This document shows positions 11,143-21,939 of a stretch of DNA of 64,000 bases, piece by piece. The notes below the pieces were generated by a model. That model ran no database searches. It was not told the origin of the DNA and saw only the letters and a program-made list of their open reading frames with translations. The translations under genes were made by a program, and so were the position numbers. The stretch's first letter is position 1, and each line of letters begins with the position of its first letter. The stretch comes from Lasiosphaeris hirsuta (taxonomy: Eukaryota; Ascomycota; Sordariomycetes; Sordariales; Lasiosphaeriaceae), in the NCBI GenBank assembly GCA_030549175.1, contig JAUKUA010000003.1:5146001-5210000 (forward strand), given 5' to 3'.

Positions 11143-13302
11143 TCACAGCTGGAAATTCGTCGACGGGTTCCTACTCGCCGGTCCCCGCAGATGGGCTGAC
11201 GAACCCTTGAACAGGCTCTGCCAGATGTAAGCTTCGCTGAGCAGCAGCTCAATGTCCTTTTCCGTCCAGGAGCGCGTGGGCAGTGACTGCAGGAACATCA
11301 TGATCTCCTGAAAGTCCATCTTTACCAGCTTGTCAGACCATTTGACCAAGAAGGCGGCACAGACGTAGAGGTGGAACTCGGAGAAGCCTTGTTCTTCGGC
11401 CTGAGTCAGGAGGGTTAGCGCCTTGTAGTTGATTCAATGGGTAGGGGCAAACTTACCATGTAAGTGTCCCACATCCGGATGGTGTTTTTTACACTGATCT
11501 CCCTCATCAGTAGGCAGTTCATCCATCGGAAGCTAAACTGTATAAACTCGACGCTCTCCTTTTCGAGATGCTTGGCGAGCCCAGCGTCAATACGCGCCGT
11601 CAGGTCGCGTAGCGCTGCCACTTGGCGCTGGATACCCGGCTGGGCAACAATGTAGTGGTCTTGAATGCCATCGAGCAGCTTGGTCAGACACCAAAAGGCA
11701 TCGGCCTCGACGGCGTCCAGCACCGCGCGAGGCAGTTGGCCCGGGTCCATGCCGCTCTCAATGTCGGGGTCGGTAATGTAAGTGCCCAAAAATACCTGCC
11801 AGAAGGGCGTAACAAGGTCGTTGATGCCCTGCACATAGCCGCTCGCTGGGTGGCGCACCGCCCACACGTATAGGATGCGTTCGAGCGAACGCTGTGTCGC
11901 CTCGTAGCCATAGAGTTCGATATGTGGGTTCGTCCGCGGCACGTCGATGCTGATTTGGTGCCAGATGGCCTCGTCGAGCCCACGCGCCCCTGCGCCCTTA
12001 CCTCCCCCCGTTCCCGTCGGGGTTGCTGTTCCGCCTCCGCTGCCACCCTTGTCAAAGGCCTGCCGTACACCGTCAAGGTACTCCTTTCTCTTTCTCTCAA
12101 GCGTCGCCACCCTCCGTTCACTACTCGTGGGCAGGTAGCTGAGAAGCAATTGCCATGTCATGGCACGAACTTCCTCAGGTACGCCGGACCAGGCCAGGGC
12201 CCGCAGGTCGGACAAGGGTATTGTGGAGGCTTGTAATATCTTTTTGAACTTGTTTATTCTTGTTATCCTGGAGTTGATGGCGTCGACCTCCTTTGGGGTG
12301 GCATTGGCCGGTGTTGACGGGTGATTGATGAGGTGGAGGGCATTGGCAGGGTCACGCAGTATCTCCTTGTACTGTGGTCGGAGGATCTTCCCTTCGCTCT
12401 TCTTTGGCATCGGGTAGGACGACGCGGGCCGCTCGATGGCGATATCCGCGCTATTCGAATATCGCCGCACGTGTAAGCCGCTGAAGTTATCACTCAGGGG
12501 CGACATCATGTCGCCCCCACCGCCCATGTCTGATTTGTTGTTCTGCGCCGCTATCCGCCGTGACTTGCGCTTCATGTTGGACAGGCTTGGCAGGCCAAAG
12601 TCGTCGCCGTCGTCCTCTTCGTCATAGCCGTACATTTCGTCGGCCTCATCGACACCCCAGTCGTCGTTTGTATTAGAGAGGAAGTTCATATAGGACTTTA
12701 TAGGGGGCGACGAGAGCCCCGAGGTGGGTTTGTGTACCGGCGGAGAGGTGGTGCTGGGTGCGCTGCGGCCGTGGATCGACGATGACGATGGCGGGGTCCT
12801 CGGACGCGAGCTAGAGTTGGAGAGGTTTCTATTTACACACAGGCCAGCGACATGTCAGAATCGACAACTTGGAGCAGAGGTCGGGCAGAGGGAGAACGCA
12901 CAGAGATAGCACGTCGGTATGGGAATAGGAGGCGCCGACAACCAGGGTCGACTCGCGGGCGGTCTTCTTGGGGGGTGGGGTGTCTCGCTGAGGGGCTCTC
13001 CAAAACGGCGAGGCAGAGCTGCGGGTCTCAAGGTCAGCATCTGGCCTGTTCGCCAGAGGGAGTTGGGATGCGGTGCGGGCATACTCGGTTCTGTCTGGAG
13101 TCGTCGCAGATTCAATGTTAGCGCGCATGCACTAGCAGTCGAGGACCAGGACAGCACGACGTAACATACCAACTTGCACCATCTCCTGCTTCGCGCGGCG
13201 AGGTCAGCCGAGAGCTAGCACGAGAGCCTGAAAGGCCTGAAACAGCACTGGGGGCCTTACCTGGGGAGCGGTCTTCTTGCCGGCAGTCGACGATGTAAAC
13301 AT
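11143..13302 (-). CDS. GYP1: TBC-domain Rab GTPase-activating protein, Gyp1 type
   Basis: Five exons fit: 13302-13261, 13185-13170, 13094-12902, 12828-11457 and 11400-11143, giving about 626 residues (yeast Gyp1 is of similar size). The first three exons are short and less certain. The N-terminal half is Ser/Pro-rich and disordered, with an acidic patch (YDEEDDGDDFG). The TBC domain begins near SDLRALAWSGVPEEVRAMTW. It shows both catalytic fingers of TBC GAPs: IDVPR (Arg finger, IxxDxxR type) and GYVQGINDL (Gln finger, YxQ type). The C-terminal exon carries the end of the domain (FHLYVCAAFLVKWSDKL, SEAYIWQSLF). Gyp1 and its animal relatives TBC1D22A/B act on Ypt1/Rab1-class GTPases at the Golgi. 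A Gly/Thr-rich insert lies inside the domain just before the Arg finger. An AAGCAG tandem acceptor before exon 2 could add one Gln. Confidence 0.85.
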
Positions 13303-13939
13303 TGTGAATCCTACGCCCTGCTTCCCTGCAATTGTTGCAATTGTTGCATGACCGTTGCTCCGTCTCGGCAGCGACCAAGAGTCCTGTCGATCTGGGTTGA
13401 TTTGCCTTCTACTGCGTCTTGCTGCGGCCAGCCAACACACCAACACTCGCTGCTGCCACCAGCTGGTGCGTAACCTTGGCAGCCCTAGCAGCTGACCCGA
13501 CCCGACGGGCTAGCCTTTCACGCCTTTTGACCTGGGCGCTGGGCGCTTGGCTTGGCTGCTTGCACGTGTGGAGAGAAGCCCACGCGCGAGCGGACCCACT
13601 GTCAAAGCAAAAGACCTGCACCTCGAGACTCGCGGCACTTGTGGCGGCTTTTTCCCATTATTTCCATCTCAACCTTTTGGTTGACTGCGCAATCCAGCAC
13701 CTCGGCGCGTTAGCACAACCGTGCGCATTTCTCGATCCTTTTTCTTTCTAGTCGAGAGATCCCTTGTGCCATCTCCGTTCACCCCAAGCGCCGCTCTAGC
13801 CCATTCAACTTGTTCGAGGCCGCCCAGCGCAAACGAGCATTATTGGCGTGCTTATTTTTCTAGTTCAGCCTTGACCCTCCCCATTTCTTTCCCCAGCCAT
13901 TCCCGACGTTCCCGACGTGCAACGCGCAAATCCGCCAAA
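13303..13939. promoter_or_regulatory. Divergent promoter region with CT-rich leader
   Basis: Shared upstream region of the Rab GAP gene (-) and the Hrp1-like gene (+). On the + strand, 13860-13915 is pyrimidine-rich, as is usual just upstream of translation starts in filamentous ascomycetes. The sequence before the ATG at 13940 is GCCAAA, a good fungal Kozak context. No specific operator can be assigned. Confidence 0.4.
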
Positions 13940-16900
13940 ATGACCGAGCCAGAGAACTTCGATGACGAGCTGTTTGCCGACCTGTATGTTGTATCGCCTT
14001 CTCTCATCCTCCTCGGACCCTTCTAACCGGCCGTAGCTACAATGACGACGACGCCACCGGCAAGGCACCGGCAGCCCCTGCTCCCGAGCAGTATACGGCT
14101 GTGCAACCAGAGGCCCAGGTCAAGCACGAGGTAATGAATGATGCCGGCCCGGATCGGGACTACAACAACGGAGATGACTCGCATATGAACAACGAAGAAT
14201 ACGACGAGGATGACGATGATGATGTCGATTTCAACCTCGGAAATGGCCCGGCCACAGCCGTCTCGCAAATGCACCATGACGACCTAAGGCCGCAGTCATA
14301 CAATGCTCCGCCTCCTCCCCCACCGCCCGCCAAGGGCCCTAACGCCAAGGAAGATGGGTAAGTGCTATTTCTTTAGTTGTGAAGATGTCATTCCTGCCCT
14401 GTAACACTCTTGTTTCGATGCCGAGACTCCCATCGGCTGTGGAGGCGATGGGTCTGCTACCTTGACACATCCAACCGTTGGGAAGCAACTCTTGGGCTGC
14501 ATGTTGGCGATGGACTCGGAAGGCAAAGGGCTTGAAGAGAAGGGCCGTGATAATTGCTTGAGGTTGTCAAGGGCACACCCTTTAATGGCGAGGTGGTACT
14601 GGGGCCACCGCGAATGGGATCGTGATCAGATCCAGGAACTCCATTGGACAACAGCAATTTGATCGAGACGTGGGAAACGTGCGATTTGCGATATCAAGCT
14701 GGCGTGTGGAGCGTAAGAGGAGGGACTATTTTTTGATCGAAATGATCATACCGATGACAAGTCGCCACAACCGATAGCTCAGGAACAGTCTCCTGTCATC
14801 TATAGCCAGAGTCGCAGATAATCTTAGAAAGCACCGGAGCTGCGCGTCCTTCAGAAATGGGGGCAGCAGCGGTCTCCGGCGGCTAGATCAAGATTTGGCA
14901 GCGGATAGCGCAGCATACCTGGACAGACAGTACCTAGCTTGACGATAGCAAGAGCACGAGACAGGAACAAGAAAGAAAATTTCGACAAGATCATCATTGG
15001 CATTCTTCCTGCGCTGCATCTTTCTTCTCACTCGTGAGAATCGCTGTAGCGTGCCCACACGGGCTCCTTCACAACCTTCTTCCTACCACGAAGAACAAAG
15101 GGTTCAACAACGCGTCGCGTCCTCTTTTCGCAAAACCCCCCCCTCCCCCCCAAAAAAAAAAAGCCAGCAATATCCAACGGCGACAACAACACTACAAAAT
15201 ATGGTGCTCCACTACAAGACACTTGACGGTTGGATCGCGACATGGATTGACGGACTTTATGAAGACGGAAACCGTGTTCTGCACAGTTCGGGTTGCTCTA
15301 TCAACACCCCATTGGAAAAGGAGTCCCTATTACGTCCAGCTTCAAACCTCACGAGGAGGACGAAAGCGTCTACGGTGCAAATGGAAGGTCTGGAAGCGCA
15401 CGATAAGCATGCTACAACTACTAGCCAGCCGCCAAACAATCAACAACGCCGTTTGCCCTCAAGACGACCCCATCAACGCCCACTGCTGCCCGTTAGACGT
15501 AACCAGCCGCTGTTTGCCCACGCCGGACCCAGCCTGTCTTTCTTGCTGGTGAGGAAGACGGCTTCGGAATCAACAAAATCCATTAACCCATACAGATCTC
15601 ACCTTCCTCGCCGCCCCCACTTTGACATGCAGAAACTTGTCAAGGTAGAAGCTAACGTGTGTCGCAATTGTAGAAAGATGTTCATCGGTGGTCTCAACTG
15701 GGAGACAACAGACCGTAAGCTAACTTGTACGAAACTAAATGTCTCGACGCTAACTACTTGCTTAGAGTCTCTCAGGGATTATTTCTCGCAGTTCGGCGAG
15801 GTGATTGAGTGCACCGTCATGCGAGATGGTGCTACGGGCCGATCACGAGGGTTTGGCTTCCTCACCTTCAAGGACCCAAAGACAGTCAATATTGTTATGG
15901 TCAAGGAGCACTATCTAGATGGGAAGATCGTAAGTTTGACTTGGTATTGTCATTCATCTTACGCCGAACTTGGCTGACACATGGCATCTCTAGATTGATC
16001 CCAAGCGCGCCATCCCCCGCGACGAGCAAGAGAAGACATCGAAAATCTTCGTAGGAGGTGTTAGTCAGGATACGACAGATCATGAGTTCCGCGAGTACTT
16101 TGCTCAGTTTGGCCGCGTTGTGGATGCCACTCTTATGATGGATAAGGACACAGGCCGCCCGCGTGGTTTCGGCTTCGTCACATTTGAGAGCGAGGCTGGC
16201 GTCGATGCCTGCCTAGCAGCCAACCTAGAGATCCACGGCAAACCGATTGAGGTCAAGAAGGCGCAGCCGCGCGGCAATATGCGCGAAGAAGAGGAGGCGG
16301 CACGTCGTGGCAGTAGCGGCCAGGGCGCCAGCAAATTCGGACGTAAGGGTCAAGCCGGCAATGGAAGCATGGACGATGGTTCTGGCGGCGGTCAAGGCGG
16401 TGCGGCAATGGGTGCAATGGGAGCAATGGGCGGCGCCACTGCCGGCATGACACCCCAGCTCATGGCGCAGTATCTCCAGCGCATGCAGCAGGCCTTCACC
16501 ATGATGCAGCAGCAGATGGCCATGAACCGCAATATGAACCCGGCCATGATGCAAATGATGCAGATGCAGCAAGCCCAGGCCATGCAACAACAGATGATGC
16601 AGGCCATGGGTGGCGGACGTGGTGGCCCGCAGGGTGCTGCGGGAAATCCTATGGCGGCCGCCATGGCCGGCGGCAATATGAATCCTGCCATGATGCAGCA
16701 GATGCAGCAGATGATGAACCAAGCCGGCGGCCCCATGCCCGGCGGCCCCGGCGGTGCTCAGGGAGCAGTTGTTGCCGGACCCGGAGGACCCCAGGGAGGT
16801 GCTCCGGCGGCAGCGGCCAACAGACCTGCGTACAACGCCTTTGAGCAGCAACAGTTCGAGCAGCAAAAGTACGACGGCCAGCAATCGCGCCGCGGCGGCC

Positions 16901-17298
16901 GCGGCGGTAGCAACAACGGCGGTGGTAACGGTGCCGGTGCCCAGCAAGACTACAACCAAGCATATGCCATGGGCGGCCAGCCTACGAGCTGGGAAGGGAT
17001 GTACGACGACGTTCCCCAACCGATCATGAGCTCCGCCGGCGGCGGGTTCGGAGGCAGCCAGAGCAGCGGCGGCGGAGGTGGTGGTGGTGGTGGTGGACGC
17101 GGCGGATTTCACAAGGGCCGTGGTGGCGGCGGCGGCCATCAGCACCAGCAGTCCATGTCACCGGGGCCTATGGATCCTAACAGCGCGCCACCGCCGAACG
17201 CACCAACTGGCCCCAAGAATGCGGGCCGACCCGGCGCGAATTATCGTGGTGGAGGTCGTGGTGGGAACAGAGGGTTCCATCCCTACCAGAGGGGCTGA
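13940..17298 (+). CDS. HRP1: Hrp1/Nab4-type hnRNP, cleavage factor IB homologue
   Basis: Five exons fit: 13940-13983, 14037-14357, 15674-15714, 15766-15929 and 15994-17298, giving 624 residues with consistent phases. The N-terminus is acidic ([13 protein letters not shown]) with a polyproline run. RRM1 starts at about residue 123: RNP2 is MFIGGLNW and RNP1 is [13 protein letters not shown]2 follows at about 206 with IFVGGV and [10 protein letters not shown]. The tail is Met/Gln-rich ([16 protein letters not shown]) and then RGG/Gly-rich. This is the layout of yeast Hrp1, which binds the UA-rich polyadenylation efficiency element, shuttles between nucleus and cytoplasm, and takes part in 3'-end cleavage and nonsense-mediated decay. 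RGG repeats are typical arginine-methylation sites. Intron 2 is 1316 nt, far longer than every other confident intron in the window. Confidence 0.92.
14358..15673 (+). other. Unusually long intron (1316 nt) in the Hrp1-like gene
   Basis: The donor is GGGTAAGTG at 14358 and the acceptor is ATTGTAG ending at 15673. Joining them restores [10 protein letters not shown], the canonical start of RRM1. Inside, 14940-15180 looks like a leader: purine-rich, then pyrimidine-rich, then a C-run and an A-run. The first in-frame codon pair of the next exon is ATG TTC, so a transcript starting within the intron could make a protein lacking the acidic N-terminus. No conserved exon is evident within it. Confidence 0.75.
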
Positions 17299-18030
17299 TC
17301 AGATTGCCCCATGGCTTCTGGAATAGCTTTCTTTCTCGTCCCCTTCCTTGGCTGTCTTCTCTACTCTCTTTGTTGATGGGGATAGGGGGTAGGTAATGGA
17401 TACCGTCTCGGCAGTAGCTCTCGAGGTAGCTTTCGTAATAGCTCACCGTTATAGCCGTTAGGTCCCGTTAATTGACGCGTGTCCGGGAAATTGGTGAAGG
17501 TTTATGGCGGAAGGGGGTTCCATGAATTCAATACACCTCGTCTAGGAGGTTACGACATGGGGAATCGAGGCTGCTGATAGAAGCCAGGGCGGCGAGAAAG
17601 ATATTGAGAATGGGAGAGATGAGATTACCGGATGTGGCAAAGATCTCATGGTTTTTGTGTTTTTAGGTTTTCTTTTTTGATCTTGGCCTTGGTCTGATTC
17701 GGCTACGGTTCAATTCCTTCACACTGGCAAGGGTTTACCTAGAAAGAAAACGAGGAGTGGTTACGGTGGAGGTGTGGGACGGGCGTGGGGTACATGTCAT
17801 TCGGGCGACATGTTTTGTATGATACTCGCTGATATACCATTTTCACCCGGACACCCATGATATGACTTTCCTGGATATTCTAGACAGCAGCTGGGCTGTA
17901 CGCCCATGAGCTGAAGCTAGGATAGGTAGCGCCTGATGGCACTTGTTCGTTTAGAGCGCTTGCTTGTTTAATTTTTTTGTTTTTTGTTTTTGGGGGGGGG
18001 GGTTGTCTTGCACTCACCGAGGCGACCTCG
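17299..18030. other. Convergent 3' intergenic region
   Basis: Between the 3' ends of the Hrp1-like (+) and phytanoyl-CoA dioxygenase-like (-) genes. It contains T-rich and G-rich homopolymers around 17968-18002. No gene is visible. Confidence 0.5.
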
Positions 18031-19001
18031 TTAGGAATAGATCTTGGTAAATCCCTCTGCTGGTGGCTGCAACCAGTTCCTCTCATCGTACTTGGATCCC
18101 TCGCCGCCCTCGATGATGTGGAACGTGTAAATGATTCTCCCTTTCTGGCTGGTATTCCTCTCACTCTTGTGCAGCAGGTTCCCATGAATCAAGACCAACG
18201 ACCCAGCCTTGACCTCGCCAGGGACATACTCGCCCTCATCTCCCCCCCCTCCCCCCTCTTCTCCTCCCCATACTCGTCACCCGGGGGGAACCGTGCCTCG
18301 GGATTACTCACTATCTCGGTGCCCTCATCCCCCGCCTTGCGCACCAGCCTCCGGTCGATCGGCGCCCACCGGTGCGAGCCGGGCAGGAAGCTCAAGCATC
18401 CGTTCTCGAGCGTCGCATCCTCCAGCGCATACCAGAACCCCACGGCGCTCGGCGGGTCCGTGTACAGAAACGTGCTGTCCTGGTGCGGCGGCACCGCCCC
18501 GCCAATCTCGGGCTGCTTGCAGATGACCATGCTCTGCAGACAGCGGGGGTCACGGAACCCGAGCGCGCGCGCGACCTCGGCGGGGCGCGCCCGGATGCCG
18601 TCCACGTAGCCACCGCTGCTGCCACCGCTCTCGAATGATGTCGTCCCGAGCAGCGCGGCGAACGGCGCGCTCAGCCCGTGCAGGTAGTGCCCGATCTTGT
18701 TGATGGCGCGGTGTGGTGGCTTGGTGAGACGGCCCGCGGCGTCGAAGGCGTCCTCCTCGAAGAAGAAGCGGATCTTGTCGCCCGAGCCCAGGAAGTAGTC
18801 GTCGCCGACGTGGTCATGCCCGTCGTCGCCGCCCGTCGAGAAGCGCGTCATGGGGTGGTCTGCGAGGGAGAGGCTGGCGAGCAGCCGGTCGGTCTCGGTC
18901 AGGAGGCCGGCCACGGTCGACGGCGGGACGGCGCCGGGCACGATCAGGTAGCCGTCCTTCTGGAAGGAGGCTAGCTGGGCGGTGGTGAGGCCGGGGGACA
19001 T
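18031..19001 (-). CDS. Phytanoyl-CoA dioxygenase (PhyH/PHYHD1-like) family protein, frame interrupted
   Basis: PhyH proteins are Fe(II)/2-oxoglutarate dioxygenases that hydroxylate acyl-CoA or small-molecule substrates. The frame from ATG 19001 encodes the N-terminal helix (FQKDGYLIVPGAV), the Fe ligands HQD (PPHQDSTFLYT, about residue 170) and the following strand (ENGCLSFLPGSHRW). The remaining conserved part (KAGSLVLIHGNLLHKSE with the second Fe-ligand His, then GRIIYTFHIIEG with the 2-oxoglutarate-binding Arg, and NWLQPPAEGF) is present but in another frame, ending at the stop at 18031-18033. The switch happens around an 8-base C run (18242-18249; G on the coding strand). It is either a one-base indel or sequencing slip, or a 41-nt purine-rich intron (18280-18240, GT...AG, phase 1) that would restore the frame. 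The exact substrate is unknown. Confidence 0.8.
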
Positions 19002-19862
19002 ATCGGTATGTTTCTCCTTTTTTTATTTTATAAAGGCTTGTGGTGTTGTTCACAGTGGGCGAATGAGGTTGGAGCGGGAGCTGAGTGAGCCGAGTTGGGG
19101 CGTGGTGAGGTCGAGGCAATCGACCCCACCACCCCTCACTCACGATAAGCCCGCGCTCAACCGCCCTTGACATGTACGACAGAGTTCAACTTTACTGAGT
19201 CCAATCTCATGCCCGGGCGCAATCATGCTACAGAGTTGGCGGAGCAGGAGACAGATACTTGTTACAGAACAGAAAAATGCAAATAAACTCAGAACTAGAC
19301 TCATCGCGCTATCGCATCCGCGACTACTTTGTGATCGTCCCAACAGCCAAGCCGCCTTCACCTGTCACCCCTTTTTCCCGCCCGTCCGAGCCCCTGAAAG
19401 AAGGTCGCCAACCAAACCCCCTCCCACCCCCGCCCCCCCCCCCCCCCCCCCAGCCCGCCATCCCCATCACAAGGACGAGATCCTGAGCAAACCATATACA
19501 CTGCCTTTAAAGAAACCTACACCAAAATAACAGACGATGATGTACCGCCATCCCACCCATTACATAACCAGCCCGCCTCCTATCCGACCCGAAACCAGGG
19601 ATACCAAACAGTGCGGTAGCCAAAATGGGGAACGAGAAGTAGTGTGCTTGGTATCAGGCATGGAAAACACATGGGAACTCAGCCCACGACGCAAAACAGG
19701 TCGGGGGTGTGGAAAAACGCCTTGAACGCCCCAAAAGCCCATGGCCGTCCCGCCCCAGTCCACTCCGTCTTCACTCAAGCCACCATGCCCGACCGACGGC
19801 GGGGGAAAAAAAAAGAAAAAAAGGAGAAACAGCTATGTACGCATCTCACCATCACAACTCCC
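19002..19862. other. Intergenic region with poly-C tract
   Basis: Upstream of the PhyH gene and downstream of the membrane protein gene, both on the minus strand. It contains a run of 19 C (19433-19451) and a later A-rich run near 19806-19828. No gene is visible. Confidence 0.5.
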
Positions 19863-21297
19863 TCACTTCTTGAGCACCGCATCGTAGACCGCCGTGATGC
19901 CACTCACGGCCGTCCCCACCAGCACGCCCTTCCACCCGCTGTACAGCGCGCCATTGATCCTCGCGACGGCGGCCGGATCGATCCACCCGCCCAGCGTGAC
20001 GCCCTGCGCATACACCACATAGGTAGCCAGGGCCTTGACGATGCTGAAGGTCAAGGGGTCGACGACGTACTCGGGGGCCTGGCCGGCGCGGGGGCGGCCG
20101 CGGCTGGTGGTCTGGTGGTTGGCGGCGCTGAGGTTGAAGAAGTAGCCGAACAGGCTGGGCAGCACGAGGCTGGTCAGGGCCCAGGTGAGGGCGGGGGCCC
20201 AGAAGGCGGCCGTCAGCAGCGCGAACATGTCGGGCAAGTGCACGACGCGCTCGGCGGTGCCGAGCAGCGCCAGCGCCGGGATCGTGAAGGCGTAGCGGTT
20301 CGGCAGCAGCTCGGGCCGCAGCGCCCATAGCTCAAACGCCGCCACCGTGAATAGCACCGACGTCACCGTCGACAGCGACTCGCGCGTCGCTGCCGTCGCC
20401 TCGGTGATGCCACTCTCCTGGTATAGCGACGCCGCGCGCGCCCGCAGCGCTACCGTGCCGCGGTCGACTGCCGACGCCACGTCCGCCGGCGTCGCTGGCA
20501 GCGGGATGCGCGACGCCAGCGACAGCGCGCGGCCCGGCGTGCGCACGAGCGCCGTCGAGGCTGAGGTGGGTTCTTCGTCGGTGCTGCAAGAGGAGGGTTA
20601 GTCGCAATCTTTTTTTTTTCTTTCTTTTCTTTCTTTTTTTTTTTTTTAAAAAAATTTTTTTTTTTTTATAGGTGGAACACGTCGCATGCAACATACGGCA
20701 TGATGACGTGTCGGAGGGGCCCAGGGCGGTGAAGAGGATGGAAAGGAAAAAAAAAACTCACTCGACCGAGGCAATCTCTTCGGCGGCCTTGGTGGCGCGC
20801 CGCTTGGATACCTTGAGCTCGGGGGCCTCCCTCTTCACGGGAGACCCGGCGGTGCGGGCGCGGCTGGCGAAGTAGTTGACGAGGCGCGGGTCCGACTGGA
20901 ACTGCGTCGAGTTGTCGGCGATGTGCTCGTCGAGCTGCAACTCGAGATCGGTCTTGCGCAGGGTCTCATAGCTGGGCGGTGTGACAAGCATCTTGTTAGC
21001 GGTCATGTTCTTCTCGACCACCCATATGCCATCGCGTCGTGGTGTGTGTCGCATGAGACTTGCGACGGGACGCTTCACATACAGTTTCGCGTCCAGAAGC
21101 CAGCGACAGAGGGGCAGATAGACAGCGCGCGCCGCTGGCAACAATGGAATACAGACGACAAGATACACAGTGAAATTCAAATTCGAGTTCTGACAGAAAA
21201 ACAAAGCAAAAACATACTCCTTGAGACCCACGGTCTGTGCCAGCTCGATGAGGTCCGACTTGCGCTGCCTCGCGAGCCAGCTATTTGCGCCCGACAT
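19863..21297 (-). CDS. Unrecognised membrane protein with N-terminal SAP/HeH-like helical region
   Basis: Three exons fit: 21297-21218, 20971-20762 and 20583-19863, giving 336 residues. The N-terminus (WLARQRKSDLIELAQTVGLK, then DYETLRKTDLELQLDEHI) is a two-helix pattern like SAP or HeH folds. A basic linker follows (SPVKREAPELKVSKRRATKA). The C-terminal two-thirds has about four hydrophobic stretches: STVTSVLFTVAAFELWAL, YAFTIPALALLG, MFALLTAAFWAPALTWAL with LVLPSLFGYFF, and FSIVKALATYVVYAQG. The combination of a SAP-like end and membrane helices would suit an inner nuclear membrane or organelle membrane protein, but this is inference. Intron 1 is 246 nt and intron 2 is 178 nt with long T and A runs. 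I recall no characterised homologue, though the spliced N-terminus reads as a conserved ascomycete protein. Confidence 0.75.
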
Positions 21298-21939
21298 GGT
21301 TGCGAAGGTTTGGACGGTTTATTGCTATCGTGAAAACCGCGTAGGCTCGGCGACTACAATGCAATCAAGATCAAAGGCAGAGATGCAAAGGTGGATCGAT
21401 GGCGTCGCGAGGAATCTTGCGAGAAGAAAATCGCGGTGTTGAAATCTAGAGGAGGGGGGGGGCGCGTGTTGGGAGGGGGAGGGGGGTGTGCGAGCTGTGC
21501 GTTGTTTATGTTTTTTATGTGTTGTGGTGGGAGACCGGCAGAGCCAAGCACCACCATCACACACGGCTGTCGGATGCGGGAGCTTCGCTGCTGGGAGTCG
21601 CTGGCGGCGGGGCTGCCGTCGTGGAGGACGTGCAGATTCAGGCGGGGGCTGGCGTGTGTTGTCCACACGGCACCCTTGCACACCCCAGAAAGTACAGAAA
21701 TGGAGTGGCTGGGTGTTCCTCTGACCATCGGAGCCAATGACCCGTCGTGGAACTCGAATAACGTGATGTCCGCCTTTGGCCAATGTTATCTCCAATTGCT
21801 TGCAACTGGAACCTGGATAGCAACTTCTGAATTGATCCTATCATGATACTTCCCGTGAAGGAACCCAATTCGAATAAATCAGACTACAATATCATCTCCC
21901 TACTCCAAACGCCTCGATCCGTCCCAAACAAACCAGCTC
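21298..21939. other. Upstream region of the membrane protein gene, P450 3' end
   Basis: Promoter and leader of the minus-strand gene that starts at 21297, with the 3'UTR of the P450 at the right end. A G-rich stretch lies at 21451-21487. No gene is visible. Confidence 0.5.

Noticed and set aside
14997..15977. 326-codon frame starting inside the Hrp1 intron
   Set aside because: It runs through clear splice sites of exons 3 and 4 and ends in intron 4. Its first 220 residues have no protein-like character. It is a by-product of the intron, though an alternative start near RRM1 remains possible.
16225..17145. 306-codon frame antisense to the Hrp1 tail
   Set aside because: His/Ala/Leu-rich shadow of the Met/Gln/Gly-rich coding repeat.
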